Origin: Cohnella thermotolerans DSM 17683
GTDB lineage: Bacteria; Bacillota; Bacilli; Paenibacillales; Paenibacillaceae
DNA length: 45,789 nt
Assembly: GCF_000429825.1 (NCBI RefSeq)
Contig: NZ_KE386963.1
Location: 39,501 to 85,289, forward strand
Direction: 5' to 3'
In this document: positions 32,377-42,336 of the stretch, one piece after another
Numbering within the stretch: the stretch's first letter is position 1
Layout: each line of letters begins with the position of its first letter
Notes under the pieces: generated by a model
The model's input: only the letters and a program-made list of their open reading frames with translations
Database searches by the model: none
What the model was told of the DNA's origin: nothing
Program-made: the position numbers and the translations under genes

Positions 32377-33738
32377 TTACGCGCTCTCTTCGTGAGTTCG
32401 ATCCAAGCTGACGAATTTGTTGAAATTTTTGAGGAAGACCAGCTCCACCGTGCCGACCGGGCCGTTCCGCTGCTTGGCGATGATGATCTCGATAATATTC
32501 TTTTTCTCCGTATCCTGGTTGTAATAATCGTCCCGGTACAGGAAAGCGACGATATCGGCGTCCTGCTCGATCGAGCCCGATTCCCGAAGGTCGGACATCA
32601 TCGGCCGCTTGTCCTGCCGCTGCTCGACGCCCCGCGACAGCTGGGACAGCGCGATGACCGGCACTTCCAACTCCCGCGCGATCTGCTTCAGCGTACGGGA
32701 AATCTCGGAGACTTCCTGCTGGCGGTTCTCCCCGGGCTTGCCGCGGCCTTGAATGAGCTGCAAATAATCGATGACGATCATCCCCAGCCCCTTCTCCTTC
32801 TTGAGCCGCCGGCACTTGGCCCGAATATCCGCAACCGTGATCCCCGGCGTGTCGTCGATGTACACTTCCGCCTCCGACAAAGCGCCGATGGCCATCGTCA
32901 GCTTCTCCCAGTCGTCGCCTTCCAGATAGCCCGTCCGCATCCGGCCGGCGTCCACGTTGGACTCGGCGCAAAGCATACGCTGCACGAGCTGGGCGGCCGA
33001 CATTTCCAGGCTGAAGATCGCGACGGTCTCGCCGGCCCGAACGGCCACGTTCTGGGCGATGTTCAAGGCGAAGGCGGTTTTCCCGACGGAAGGACGGGCG
33101 GCGACGATAATGAGATCGCTCCGCTGAAAGCCGGACGTCATCTTGTCCAGATCGCGGAATCCGGACGGGATGCCCGTCGTGCCGCCTTTGTGGTTGAACA
33201 GGAACTCGACCCGCTCGAACACGTCCATCAGAACGTCGCGAATGCTGATAAAGCCGGACGACGATCGGCGGTTGGAAATTTCCATAATGCGCTGCTCGGC
33301 GTCGTTGATCAGGACGGCGACGTCGTCCTCGGCCGCGAAGCCGTTCGAGACGATTTGCGTCGCCGTCCGGATGAGGCGCCGGATCATCGATTTCTCTTCG
33401 ACGATCTGCGCGTAATATTCGACGTTGGCCGCCGTCGGCACCGCGTTGGCCAGCTTCGCCAAGTAAGTGACGCCGCCGATTTCCTCAAGCTGCCCTTTGT
33501 CCTGCAGACGGGCCGTCAGCGTGACGAGATCGAGCGGCTGGTTGTCGTCGTTCAGATCGGTCATCGCTTCGAAAATCCGTTGATGCGCAACGCTGTAGAA
33601 GTCTTCCGCCCGAATGCGCTCCATCGCCGTAATCAGCGCTTCGGCCTCCAGCAGAATGGCGCCGAGCACCGCTTGCTCCGCCTCCAGGTTCTGGGGCGGG
33701 ATGCGGCCTTCCAGGAACGGTTCCGCGCCGACGTTCAT
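32377..33738 (-). CDS. dnaC: Replicative DNA helicase DnaC (DnaB family)
   Basis: A 453-residue hexameric replication helicase. The N-terminal primase-interacting domain (1-155, PPQNLEAEQAVLGAIL) is followed by the RecA-like domain with Walker A AARPSVGKTA (213-222), Walker B MIVIDYLQLI, the SRxLKxIA region and the SDLRESGSIEQDAD arginine-finger region. No intein is present, as length is normal. It starts four bases after the rplI stop, last in its operon. Confidence 0.97.
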   Translation of the reverse strand: MNVGAEPFLEGRIPPQNLEAEQAVLGAILLEAEALITAMERIRAEDFYSVAHQRIFEAMTDLNDDNQPLDLVTLTARLQDKGQLEEIGGVTYLAKLANAVPTAANVEYYAQIVEEKSMIRRLIRTATQIVSNGFAAEDDVAVLINDAEQRIMEISNRRSSSGFISIRDVLMDVFERVEFLFNHKGGTTGIPSGFRDLDKMTSGFQRSDLIIVAARPSVGKTAFALNIAQNVAVRAGETVAIFSLEMSAAQLVQRMLCAESNVDAGRMRTGYLEGDDWEKLTMAIGALSEAEVYIDDTPGITVADIRAKCRRLKKEKGLGMIVIDYLQLIQGRGKPGENRQQEVSEISRTLKQIARELEVPVIALSQLSRGVEQRQDKRPMMSDLRESGSIEQDADIVAFLYRDDYYNQDTEKKNIIEIIIAKQRNGPVGTVELVFLKNFNKFVSLDRTHEESA

Positions 33739-33742
33739 ATCG

Positions 33743-34186
33743 TCATTCCTCCACGACTTGCACGCTTAATGTGCCCTTTACGTCAGGATATAATTTGATC
33801 GTTACCTTCGTGACGCCGAGCGTCCGGATCGGCTCGTCGAGCTCGATCTTCCGCTTGTCGATCGTGATCTTCTGCTTCTCCAGCGCTTCGGCGATTTGCT
33901 TGCTTGTAATGGCGCCGAACAAACGGCCGCCTTCGCCCGCTTTGGCTTTGATGACGACCGTCATCTCGCTCAGCTTGGCCGCGAGAGCCTGCGCCTCTTC
34001 CTTCTCCCGCTCCTTCTTCTTCTGTATGGACGCGTTGATTTGGTCGAGCGTTTTTTTTGCGCCTTCGGTAGCGATTTGGACGTATCCCTTCGGCAGCAGG
34101 AAATTGCGCGCGTAGCCTTCCGACACTTCCTTGACTTCGCCTTTCTTCCCTTGACCCTTCACGTCTTGCAGAAAAATGACCTTCAT
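33743..34186 (-). CDS. rplI: Ribosomal protein bL9
   Basis: A 147-residue large-subunit protein with the typical N domain [21 protein letters not shown], a long connecting helix (about 40-75) and the C domain ([14 protein letters not shown]). Its start overlaps the end of gdpP by four bases. Confidence 0.97.
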   Translation of the reverse strand: MKVIFLQDVKGQGKKGEVKEVSEGYARNFLLPKGYVQIATEGAKKTLDQINASIQKKKEREKEEAQALAAKLSEMTVVIKAKAGEGGRLFGAITSKQIAEALEKQKITIDKRKIELDEPIRTLGVTKVTIKLYPDVKGTLSVQVVEE

Positions 34187-36153
34187 TCCGGATTCCCCTC
34201 TTCCCCTTCGATTTCTTTGAGCGCTTGCTTCAGCTGGGCGGCCGCTTCCTGCAAGGAGCAGCCCTGCAGCTGGGCGGCGGCGTTCGTCAGATGGCCTCCG
34301 CCTCCCATGCGTTCCATGACGACTTGCACGTTGATTTGGCCCAGCGACCGGGCGCTGATGCCGACCAGTCCATCCGGGCGCTGCCCGATAACGAACGAGG
34401 CGCGGATGCCCGTCATGTTGAGCAAAGTATCGGCCGCTTTCGCAATGAGCAGCTGAGGCACGGGTTTGCCGGCATCGGCGACGGCGATCGCGATATGCTC
34501 GCGATACTTCTCCGCGTGCTGGATAATTTCCGCCTTCTTAATGTATTCCTCCAGATCCTCCTTCAGCATCCGCTGAATGAGCGTCGGATCGGCTCCGTTG
34601 CGGCGGAGGAACGAAGCCGCTTCGAACGTCCGGGAGCCCGTGCGCAGCGCGAAGCTCTTCGTGTCGACGGTGATGCCGGCAAGCAGCGCCGTCGCTTCGC
34701 GAACGTCCAGGACGATCCGCTCATGAATGTACTGGAGCAGCTCGGTGACGAGCTCGCACGTGGACGACGCGTAAGGCTCCATATAGATCAGCACCGCGTC
34801 GTCGATGAACTCCTCGCTGCGGCGGTGGTGGTCGATGACGACGATCCGGTCGGTCTGCTGCAGAAGCTTGGGCTCCGCCACCATAGAAGCCCTGTGCGTA
34901 TCGACGACGACGGCGAGAGACCGCTTGTTCGTGAGCGCGAGCGCTTGCTCCGGGTTGACGAACCGCTTCGCCAGCTTCTCGTCTTCACGAATCATCTCCA
35001 TCATGCGCTGGATTCCCGGATTGACGCCTTCCAGCACGACGAAGGCTTCCTTGCCGAACTGGCACGCCGCCTTCACGATGCCGATGGCGGCGCCGACGGC
35101 ATCCATGTCCGGCAACTTGTGGCCCATGATGACGATGTTGTCGCTCTCCTTCATCAGGTCGCGCAAGGCATGGGAGATAACCCGCGCCCGCACTCTCGTG
35201 CGCTTCTCCACCGCGTTGCTTTTCCCGCCGTAGAAGCTCTGCCGTTGCCCGAACTTCACGACCGCCTGGTCGCCTCCGCGGCCAAGCGCGATGTCCAGAC
35301 TGCCCTGCGCGAGATGGCCGAGCTCGATGATATCGTCCGTGCCCGAAGCGAAGCCGATGGAGAGCGTCATCGGCAGCTTCAGGTTCATCGTAATCTCCCT
35401 GACGTCGTCCAGGAGGTCGAACCGCGACTGCTCCAGTTGGCGAAGCGCCAGCTGGTTCGCGACGACCATATATTTGTCCGAAGACAGGCGCCTCAGGAAC
35501 AGGCCGTATTTCTGCGCCCATTCGTTGATTTCGCCGGTAACCTTCGACAGCATGATCGCCCGCTGCTGTTCGTCCATGCCCTGCGCGACTTCCTCGAGGT
35601 TGTCCATCATCACGATTCCGAGCGCCAGCTTCTCGTCTTCGTAGCGTTTGGAGAGCGTCCAACTCTCGGTAATGTCGGTTACATACAGCATCCGTTCCTG
35701 CGTTCGGAATACAAGCTCGTAGACGCGCCCGTTCAACGTCGTCTCCGCCTTGCTCGGCTCCTTCTCCTTGGACGGAATCTGCAGCGCCGGGAACAGCTCC
35801 GCGAGCGGGACGCCGACGACCGAAGGCCGGCCCGTCACGGTGGAGATGTACGCATTATGCCATTGAACTTCCTTGTCTTCGTTATAAAGAATGATGCCGA
35901 AGGGCAGCGTGCCGATAACGTCGTTGCCGACGCCCTTGATGCGATGCGAGAGCGTCAGCACGTAATCGTTCAATTCCTTGCGGAAAGCGCGCTCCGCCAT
36001 CATCGCGTAGACGCCTACCGCCCCGCCGAGCACGAGACCGATCAGACCGAGCACCCATTGGTACCAGGCGAGCGCGATGGTCAGCAGCAGGATCAGAACC
36101 AGCGCCCATACATTATGCAAGCCATGCCATCGTTGAACGAGAAACTTGGGCAT
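34183..36153 (-). CDS. gdpP: Cyclic-di-AMP phosphodiesterase GdpP (YybT)
   Basis: A 656-residue membrane enzyme that cleaves c-di-AMP. Two membrane helices (about 13-55) are followed by a PAS domain (about 75-150), a degenerate GGDEF domain (about 170-300) and a DHH/DHHA1 phosphodiesterase (about 335-645) with [21 protein letters not shown] and the C-terminal [10 protein letters not shown]. The GGDEF motif itself is absent, as normal for GdpP. ATG at 36153 follows GGGAGCG. It shares the window with a c-di-AMP riboswitch near 45.3 kb. Confidence 0.96.
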   Translation of the reverse strand: MPKFLVQRWHGLHNVWALVLILLLTIALAWYQWVLGLIGLVLGGAVGVYAMMAERAFRKELNDYVLTLSHRIKGVGNDVIGTLPFGIILYNEDKEVQWHNAYISTVTGRPSVVGVPLAELFPALQIPSKEKEPSKAETTLNGRVYELVFRTQERMLYVTDITESWTLSKRYEDEKLALGIVMMDNLEEVAQGMDEQQRAIMLSKVTGEINEWAQKYGLFLRRLSSDKYMVVANQLALRQLEQSRFDLLDDVREITMNLKLPMTLSIGFASGTDDIIELGHLAQGSLDIALGRGGDQAVVKFGQRQSFYGGKSNAVEKRTRVRARVISHALRDLMKESDNIVIMGHKLPDMDAVGAAIGIVKAACQFGKEAFVVLEGVNPGIQRMMEMIREDEKLAKRFVNPEQALALTNKRSLAVVVDTHRASMVAEPKLLQQTDRIVVIDHHRRSEEFIDDAVLIYMEPYASSTCELVTELLQYIHERIVLDVREATALLAGITVDTKSFALRTGSRTFEAASFLRRNGADPTLIQRMLKEDLEEYIKKAEIIQHAEKYREHIAIAVADAGKPVPQLLIAKAADTLLNMTGIRASFVIGQRPDGLVGISARSLGQINVQVVMERMGGGGHLTNAAAQLQGCSLQEAAAQLKQALKEIEGEEGNPE

Positions 36154-36247
36154 GTAAAGCTTCGCTCCCTTGTCTTGACCGCTCCGCGCCCGGCGCGTCG
36201 CGGCTGCGGTCTAGTTGTCACTATGCGATGCCGTTGTGGTGCAAAAC

Positions 36248-37153
36248 TTACTTGACGAAGTACTTGCGCAATGGAAAGGCGGCGTCCAGCAGTCCGATCA
36301 GATAGAAAGGCGGATACAGCAGCAGCGGAATGGCGATCAGCACCGGGGCGATCCGGGGCCACCGCTTCGCGTCCGCCAGATAGAAGAAGAACGCGATGGC
36401 CTGCACGGTGAACGCGAAGCGGAGAATCGGCACGGCGTTGGCCGTCACCGTGCTCCAGAAGCCGTTGCTGTCCGCCGGAATGAAGTAACTGACAATCAAG
36501 GCCAGCAGGTAGTAGAAAATCAAGCTGCGCGGCAGCATCCAGTTCCGCAGCGGGGACATCGCCGGCGCGACGATGCCCATCAGCCCGAGCGCGCGCCTGG
36601 ACAGCGCGTGCGTCACGATGGCGAACGCGAACGACGACAGCAGCAGCAAGGCCGGCAGCATATTCAGTACTGCGTCGCCAAGCGATACGGCGGTCGTCGA
36701 GGCCCAATCCGAAGGCAGCAGCGTGCCCGTCTGCATCTGCTTTAAGGCTTCCTCGAACAGACCCGATAATTGCGTGGACAAATCGAAATCGTATTGAATC
36801 GAGAAAATCGCAAGCTCGGCCAGAAATTGCGCGACCAGAATAACGATCGTCACCGTAACGACGGTTCTCGCGGACGCGTGCTTCTTATACATGTAGCCCA
36901 TGACCGAAGATGGAATCAGAAAGAAAAAGCCGAACGTAAGCGGAACTAGCGAGTAAGACCCGAGCAGCACGTAAGCGGCGATTCCGATGCCGAGCAAATG
37001 CAGGACGTACGGAATCGGCTTCAGCAGCGTGCATAGAACAACCATCGGGACCATGAGCACGAACAGCGTGACGACGACCAGATTCGTCGGAATGCTAAGC
37101 AGCAGAAGCAGCGCCGCGGCGCTCCAGGCCACGGATTTCCAGCCGATCTTCAA
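36248..37153 (-). CDS. yybS: YybS-like DUF2232 membrane protein
   Basis: A 301-residue integral membrane protein with about eight hydrophobic segments, lacking other recognisable motifs, in the conserved position upstream of gdpP. The start is taken as TTG at 37153 because GAGGTG lies six to seven bases upstream and the product then begins with a short basic stretch before the first helix; the upstream open frame overlaps the MazG-like gene. Function unknown; membership of the gdpP-rplI-dnaC unit is conserved in Bacilli. Confidence 0.85.
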   Translation of the reverse strand: MKIGWKSVAWSAAALLLLLSIPTNLVVVTLFVLMVPMVVLCTLLKPIPYVLHLLGIGIAAYVLLGSYSLVPLTFGFFFLIPSSVMGYMYKKHASARTVVTVTIVILVAQFLAELAIFSIQYDFDLSTQLSGLFEEALKQMQTGTLLPSDWASTTAVSLGDAVLNMLPALLLLSSFAFAIVTHALSRRALGLMGIVAPAMSPLRNWMLPRSLIFYYLLALIVSYFIPADSNGFWSTVTANAVPILRFAFTVQAIAFFFYLADAKRWPRIAPVLIAIPLLLYPPFYLIGLLDAAFPLRKYFVK

Positions 37154-37158
37154 AAGGG

Positions 37159-37461
37159 TCACCTCTTGCGTATATGTTCTTCCAAAGCCGACAGATCCCG
37201 GTACAGATCCTCGAGCTGATGTCCTTCTTGCTTCAGCTTGGCAAGCTTGTCGGTTACGGCCCCGTCCAGATCTTTGTACGAGATGCCCAAGCGGCGCCCC
37301 AGAATGTAAACGCCGGCGATCAGACCGGCCAAACTGTCCGTTATGCGAACCGCGCTTCCGTCCCACATCGCCTTGAACAATCGGGATACTTGATCGACGA
37401 CTTCCGTCTTCAGCCACTCGATCGTCTTCGCCCGAGTGGCGACATCCACATCGCGTTCCAT
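37159..37461 (-). CDS. MazG-like small protein
   Basis: A 100-residue helical protein, MERDVDVATRAKTIEWLKTE to LEEHIRKR. It resembles the MazG-like family of small all-alpha proteins found just upstream of yybS in Paenibacillaceae; the catalytic EExxD pattern of MazG pyrophosphohydrolases is not evident, so activity is doubtful. ATG 37461 has GAGGGTGG upstream. The stop is only five bases from the yybS start. Confidence 0.75.
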   Translation of the reverse strand: MERDVDVATRAKTIEWLKTEVVDQVSRLFKAMWDGSAVRITDSLAGLIAGVYILGRRLGISYKDLDGAVTDKLAKLKQEGHQLEDLYRDLSALEEHIRKR

Positions 37462-37522
37462 CGCTTGAAACCACCCTCTCCAAGCTAAACTTCGCGTGTC
37501 TGCCCAGAAAGCTGCAATCTTC

Positions 37523-37531
37523 ATTATATCA
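37523..37531 (-). promoter_or_regulatory. Promoter of the mazG-like-yybS-gdpP-rplI-dnaC unit
   Basis: TG-A-TATAAT on the minus strand, an extended consensus -10, about 60 bases upstream of the first start codon. A -35 candidate (TTGCGG) has a 19-base spacer. It lies between the preceding terminator and the operon. Confidence 0.65.
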
Positions 37532-37603
37532 CACAATCGCCCAAGGTCCGCAATGCCGGCCCGCGAGAATCGCGGGTCCCGCCGGGGGCCGTACGCTTCC
37601 TGC

Positions 37604-37647
37604 AAAAAAAGGCGGGGAGCCCTCCGCGCGATAGGGGCTTCCCGCCT
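37604..37647 (-). terminator. Terminator of the amidohydrolase gene
   Basis: AGGCGGG-A-AGCCC pairs with GGGCT-C-CCCGCCT (within 37610-37647), followed by a run of seven T on the minus strand, 23 bases after the stop codon. Confidence 0.9.
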
Positions 37648-37670
37648 GTCCATTCGTTCCGTCCGCTTCC

Positions 37671-39665
37671 TCAAGCGGCTTGCGCCGTCCATTCCGTGCC
37701 GCTCCGGCTCAGCTTCCAGCCGAGCGCCTGCAGCGTGCCGAGCGACACGTACCGGCGGTCGCCGATCGACAGCAGCTCGGCGCCGCCGCCGTCCCATTCG
37801 AGACGGTACCCCCGCTCCAGCATCAGCTCCCCGACCGCCGGCTCCGTCACGCCGACCGAGCCGCTCTGGCCGCCTGCTATCGCCCCCGATCCGCCGAAGC
37901 CGAGCCGAAGCGTCCGGCTGGACCGGCTCCAACTGAGCGTATAGCCCGCGCTCCGCAAAATCTCCTCATCGACGTAGCTCGCCCCCCGGTACGTCGCGAC
38001 CGGCGCCTTCGCCTTTCCGACCGTCAGCGTCCCGGCCTTTCCGCGGTAGCGGACGAACTCGCTGCGGATCGGCTGCCCGACCCGGACGTCCTTGTGCAGC
38101 CCTCGGCCATCGAGTGCTACCCGGCCGCCGACGAGCACGTACTTGATGCCCGCCGAAGGCAGATTCGGCTTCGCCACCGTCGAGCGGTCGCTAATCGTGC
38201 CGTAATCGAACACGACGATGTCGGCGTCCATGCCGCGGGCGATACGCCCCTTCTTCCTCAGCGCCGGCGCCTGCTTCTCCAGCCGCTTCGCGGGCATGAG
38301 CGTCATCTTGTCGATCGCATCCAGCAGCGAGAGAACCTTATGCTCCCGCACATACAGGCCGACCGTCCGGGCGAACGTGCCGGATGCGCGGGGATGATTG
38401 TTGTAGCCGGGCTCGAGAATGGCGTCGCTGCCGATCATGACGAACGGGGAGCGCAGCGAATCGCGAATGTCCGCTTCCGGAATGGCGTAGGCTACCGCCA
38501 GCTTGCCCTGCTTCTTGTACATGCGGAACGTCTCCTCCGTCAAGCGTTCGTCCGTGCCGGCGATTTGCAGATCCTTGTACGTAATGCGGAAGCGCTGCTG
38601 CCAGCCTTCGTCGAACCTCGCCGAATTCAAATACGTCCCCCAATAGTCGTACGGGTACGTGCACGCCGTCATGTCCAGCCCCTGCCTGCGGGCGGCTTCC
38701 AGCATCGCGAGCGACTGCTTCATCGAGAACGTGCCGCCCGTGCTGTTGATATGATCGACGTGAACCGACGCGCCGGTCGCCCTGGCGTAGCCGATCAGCT
38801 CGTTGACCGCGTCGATGTTCGTTCCCGGCTCCTCCATGTCCGAATACCGGGCGTGGAAGTACACCGGCACGTTGTACTTGTAGGCCAATCGCATGAGCGG
38901 CAAAATCTCCGGAGCTTGAATGCCCGGTACGTATTCGAGGCTGAACGAGATGCCGAGCGCGCCGTCGTTCAGCGCTTTCTCGGCCTGCGCAACCAATTTG
39001 TCGATCTGTTCCGGCGTTGCCGAATCGTAGCGGCTGAGCGAGAATTGATTGCGCGCTTGCGTGTAGAAGAAGGAAGCGCCGAAGTGAACCGGGGTTTTGT
39101 TGCTTATGTAATAGGGATACCATTTGTCCGGGGACGCCGTCCCGCCGTGCATGGCGATGTTGCTCGTGACGCCGTCCGCGAGCTTGGTCCAGACGCCGAG
39201 CGGGTTCGGATCGTAAGACAAATTGTCGATAAACCCGGGCGCCACGACGAGCCCGGTCGCGTCAATGACCCGCTTGCCCGCAAGGTCCCGATCGGTGACA
39301 AGCGCGATCTTGCCGCCTTGAATGGCGACGTTCAAGCCTTGCCGGTCCAGCTTCGTCTCGGGATTGACGACCCGGCCGTTCTTGATGACGATGTCGTACG
39401 TTCGGTTTAGTTCCGATGCGGCGGGCCGATCGACGCCGTCCGCCGATGCGTTCGCCGAACGGGCTGTAGTCGCCGTGCCGGAAGAGGAATTTGCCAGCGG
39501 GGGGAATGCCGCCCCCTTCGCTTGCGCGAGAGGGGCGGCATTCGGATGATGGAGGCGGGCGCCGCCCAGCCAGAGGGCGCCTGCCGCGATGAGACCGACC
39601 GCAACGCCGGAGACGGCCGCCCATCCTCTGCGGCCGATGCCGTTGCCATTTCGCTTCGTAGCCAT
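37671..39665 (-). CDS. Anchored amidohydrolase (D-aminoacylase-like) with C-terminal copper-amine-oxidase-like repeats
   Basis: A 664-residue protein. A basic start and one hydrophobic helix (about 14-34) anchor or export it; a Ala/Ser-rich linker follows. The amidohydrolase domain (about 90-530) is of the N-acyl-D-amino-acid deacylase kind: VVAPGFIDNLSYDPNPLG, VYFHARYSD, VHVDHINSTGG, and IGSDAILEPG. The canonical HxH after GFID is replaced by N-L-S, so one metal site is probably absent. The C-terminal about 130 residues contain two modules like the copper-amine-oxidase N-terminal domain (SYVDEEILRSAGYTLSW; RYVSLGTLQALGWKLSR), which in Paenibacillaceae are common non-catalytic extracellular add-ons. 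Substrate unknown; an envelope-side deacylase is inferred. Confidence 0.82.
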   Translation of the reverse strand: MATKRNGNGIGRRGWAAVSGVAVGLIAAGALWLGGARLHHPNAAPLAQAKGAAFPPLANSSSGTATTARSANASADGVDRPAASELNRTYDIVIKNGRVVNPETKLDRQGLNVAIQGGKIALVTDRDLAGKRVIDATGLVVAPGFIDNLSYDPNPLGVWTKLADGVTSNIAMHGGTASPDKWYPYYISNKTPVHFGASFFYTQARNQFSLSRYDSATPEQIDKLVAQAEKALNDGALGISFSLEYVPGIQAPEILPLMRLAYKYNVPVYFHARYSDMEEPGTNIDAVNELIGYARATGASVHVDHINSTGGTFSMKQSLAMLEAARRQGLDMTACTYPYDYWGTYLNSARFDEGWQQRFRITYKDLQIAGTDERLTEETFRMYKKQGKLAVAYAIPEADIRDSLRSPFVMIGSDAILEPGYNNHPRASGTFARTVGLYVREHKVLSLLDAIDKMTLMPAKRLEKQAPALRKKGRIARGMDADIVVFDYGTISDRSTVAKPNLPSAGIKYVLVGGRVALDGRGLHKDVRVGQPIRSEFVRYRGKAGTLTVGKAKAPVATYRGASYVDEEILRSAGYTLSWSRSSRTLRLGFGGSGAIAGGQSGSVGVTEPAVGELMLERGYRLEWDGGGAELLSIGDRRYVSLGTLQALGWKLSRSGTEWTAQAA

Positions 39666-39728
39666 CCTAGCCTCCAGTCATGTCGCCATGAATGATTGCC
39701 GCAAACCGATTGCCAATGTTTGCTAGGA

Positions 39729-40169
39729 TCAGGCTTCCCTGCGAACCGCCTTTTCATCCATCGAGGATGGCACTAGCAGTCGCTCGCAATAATCGATAAT
39801 ATCGCTGCGCCGCACGATGCCGATAAAGCGGCCCATGTCGTCAATGACGGGCACGAAATTTTGCGTCTTCGCGAGCGAGATCAAATCTTCCATGTTCGCT
39901 TCGATCTGCACGGGCCGTATGGCGACGCGAAACGGTACTTCCGACAGGTTCACCCGGTGCGCGTTCTCGAACCCGATATCCGGCCGGCTCTTCATGAACC
40001 ACAGCAAATCGCCTTCCGTGACGGTTCCGATGTATTTCCCGTCTTCGCTGAGAACGGGTACCGCCGTATACCGGTGGCGTTCCATCCGCTCCAGCGTCTG
40101 CCGCAACGTAGCGCTCTCGGGGAGACAGACAACCTCCTGCTTCGGCAGAAGGAAAAAAGCGATGTTCAT
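39729..40169 (-). CDS. CBS-domain pair protein
   Basis: A 146-residue cytoplasmic protein made of two CBS domains (about 8-62 and 80-140; YTAVPVLSEDGKYIGTVTEGDLL and NFVPVIDDMGRFIGIVRRSDI). Stand-alone CBS pairs bind adenine nucleotides, and some bind c-di-AMP; the ligand here is unknown. The ATG at 40169 follows GAGAGGA closely; an upstream 27-residue extension is rejected. Confidence 0.88.
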   Translation of the reverse strand: MNIAFFLLPKQEVVCLPESATLRQTLERMERHRYTAVPVLSEDGKYIGTVTEGDLLWFMKSRPDIGFENAHRVNLSEVPFRVAIRPVQIEANMEDLISLAKTQNFVPVIDDMGRFIGIVRRSDIIDYCERLLVPSSMDEKAVRREA

Positions 40170-40289
40170 CTTTTCCTCTCCTCTGTCCTTCATCGGTATC
40201 GCTAATTGCGCAAGAACGGCCCAAGCTGCGAGAGCTTCGACCGTCTCCATTATACCATGTGCCGTTGGCCTATAACCAACTTTACCAAA

Positions 40290-41333
40290 TTATGACGCTT
40301 CGGCTCCCGACACGGCCGCTCCCGTCTGCCCGCCGGCGGCCGCCTTGCCGGGCACGGTCAATTCGGACTCCTGCGTGCTCGGGTCGAGCCATTTCTCAAT
40401 CGTCTGCCGAACGTTAGCCAGATCGTTGTCGTCCAGGACGAAGTACCACAGGTTCTCCTTGCCCATTCTCGCGCCGGACCCTTTGAGCGTGTAGCTCTGA
40501 ATGCGATGGTCGGTCTGCAAAAATTGCGCGGCGACATCGGTGAGCGACGACGGCGGAAGATCGGTGCGGAAGTTGTCCCCGACGATGCCGAGCAGATCGG
40601 GGATCTTGTCCCACTCCTGAAGCGAAGAAGCCTTGTGCAGGAGCGACTCCAGGAAGACGCGGTTGCGCTCCGTGCGGGCGACGTCTCCGCCTGCGTCCTC
40701 GCGGTACCGGACGTAATTCAGCGCCTCTTGGCCGGAATAGCTCTCTTTGTTCGCTTTTATCGTAAATTTCTCGTGATCCTTGCCTTTGTTGACGATATCC
40801 TTCGTAATCGGCAGCGAGATGCCTCCGAGCGTGTCGACGGCCTGAACGAAGCCTTCGAAGTTGATGGAGGCGTAATGATCGACTTTCGCGTTCAGCAGCT
40901 TCGCCACGCTGTTCACCGCCATCTCCGGACCGCCGAACGCGTAGGCATGCGTAATCTTATCCTTCTTGTTCTTCCCCACGATGTCGGCATACGAATCGCG
41001 CGGAATCGACACCATTAGCACGTTGCCGTCCTTCGGTCGGACAACCGTATAAATTAACGTATCGGAGCGCCCCCGCGTCTGTCCCGGACGGGCGTCCACG
41101 CCCATCAGAAGCAGCGAGAACGGCTCGGTTACGGCCGGCGCCTCGGATTCGGCGGGACGGTCCGCCAGCGGCTGATAGGAATCGGCCAGCTTGGCCTCTA
41201 CCTTTTTGGCCAGAAACGTATCGAACCCCCAGGCGGCCAAAGCTCCCCGATTGACATAGCCGATGCCCGACGCGATCACCAGCACGGCCAAAATAGCAAC
41301 GGCGACTCTCCAAAATCTGCGATGTTTATTCAT
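40290..41333 (-). CDS. LytR-CpsA-Psr (LCP) family cell-wall glycopolymer ligase
   Basis: A 347-residue protein with a short cytoplasmic start, one membrane helix (about 9-27) and an extracellular LCP domain (about 70-235): FSLLLMGVDARPG, GRSDTL (88-93), MVSIPRDSY (108-115) and ALNYVRYRED. LCP enzymes transfer undecaprenyl-linked polymers such as teichoic acids onto peptidoglycan. A further about 100-residue C-terminal part ends in an Ala/Gly-rich tail. Confidence 0.92.
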   Translation of the reverse strand: MNKHRRFWRVAVAILAVLVIASGIGYVNRGALAAWGFDTFLAKKVEAKLADSYQPLADRPAESEAPAVTEPFSLLLMGVDARPGQTRGRSDTLIYTVVRPKDGNVLMVSIPRDSYADIVGKNKKDKITHAYAFGGPEMAVNSVAKLLNAKVDHYASINFEGFVQAVDTLGGISLPITKDIVNKGKDHEKFTIKANKESYSGQEALNYVRYREDAGGDVARTERNRVFLESLLHKASSLQEWDKIPDLLGIVGDNFRTDLPPSSLTDVAAQFLQTDHRIQSYTLKGSGARMGKENLWYFVLDDNDLANVRQTIEKWLDPSTQESELTVPGKAAAGGQTGAAVSGAEAS

Positions 41334-41455
41334 GATGACGGATCCCCAATTCCTTTCTGTCTTGAATCGCTCTCCTGTTAAGACGAGAGAACGAACGGCG
41401 CGGTTTAATCGCGGGGACGGCTTCTTTCTGGAATCCCTAGGCGGGGATTTCCTCT

Positions 41456-42220
41456 CTATCCTTTTCGATCCTTCATATAATCGGACGGGTTTTTGCCCGT
41501 AGCTTTCTTAAACAAGCGATGAAAATAAGAGACGTCCCGGTAGCCCAGCATTTCCGAGATTTCCGCCACCGTAAGCATAGAATCGGAGAGCAGGTAGACG
41601 GCTTTCTTCACCCGGGTCGCATGCACGAACTCGCTGATCGTCTGTCCCGTCGCCCGACGGAACAAAGCCGCGGCATAGTTGGGGCTTCGGCCGATATGCT
41701 CGCCTAACGATTCTTTCGTAATTTTCTCGCGGTAATGTTCGAGAATGTAATCTTTCATCCGCTGCGCATGGTAATCGACCGGGGCCGACACCGGCTTATC
41801 GCACCATTGCCGGTTCCACAGCGCCAGCAGCTCCGTGACGATCGCCTGCGCGCGCACGGCCGCGAATGCCGTCCCCTCGGCCCACTCCTCCGCGAGCGTC
41901 CGAAGCCTCTCCGCCGACCATTCGAACATGGCGGGCTTCAGCTTGAACCACTGCCGGCCAGCCAGCCACGGAAGCCGCTGCGCGCCCGCTCCGGGCGAGA
42001 ACCGGACCACATATTTCTCGTGGAAAACGGAAGGCACGCTCTTGGCGTAATAGCCGAGCCCCGCCGGGATGAGCAGCGTGTCGCCTTTCTCCAGGATGAC
42101 CTTGTCCGCGCCGATCCAGTAGACGCACTTGCCGTAATTCATGAGCGCCAGCGTCCACGTTTCGGCTGCGCCCGCTTCCTCGAACCATTCCATGACCCGA
42201 TCGAGTCTGACATCGTTCAC
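41456..42220 (-). CDS. AraC-family transcriptional regulator
   Basis: A 254-residue regulator with a cupin-like N-terminal sensing part (about 15-90, KGDTLLIPAGLGYYAKS) and a C-terminal pair of helix-turn-helix motifs (about 155-252; ITKESLGEHIGRSPNYAAALFRRATG and LTVAEISEMLGYRDVSYFHRLFKKATGKNPSDY). The GTG at 42220 is the likely start although its ribosome binding site is weak; an internal ATG at 42193 is an alternative. It is divergent from the pyruvate kinase gene, about 116 bases away. Confidence 0.87.
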   Translation of the reverse strand: MNDVRLDRVMEWFEEAGAAETWTLALMNYGKCVYWIGADKVILEKGDTLLIPAGLGYYAKSVPSVFHEKYVVRFSPGAGAQRLPWLAGRQWFKLKPAMFEWSAERLRTLAEEWAEGTAFAAVRAQAIVTELLALWNRQWCDKPVSAPVDYHAQRMKDYILEHYREKITKESLGEHIGRSPNYAAALFRRATGQTISEFVHATRVKKAVYLLSDSMLTVAEISEMLGYRDVSYFHRLFKKATGKNPSDYMKDRKG

Positions 42221-42336
42221 CGTTAAAATCGTCCCGCACCGCCTACGTACTATATTACATTTAGCATACTATATTTCATATTTTATTGATACGTTTAGGG
42301 CTACAATAGAGGCAGCCATCTTCTGGAGGGATACAC

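Noticed and set aside
34225..36255. Plus-strand open frame of 676 codons opposite gdpP
   Set aside because: It is the antisense shadow of a certain gene; composition is His/Arg/Asp-rich as expected of such shadows in GC-rich DNA.
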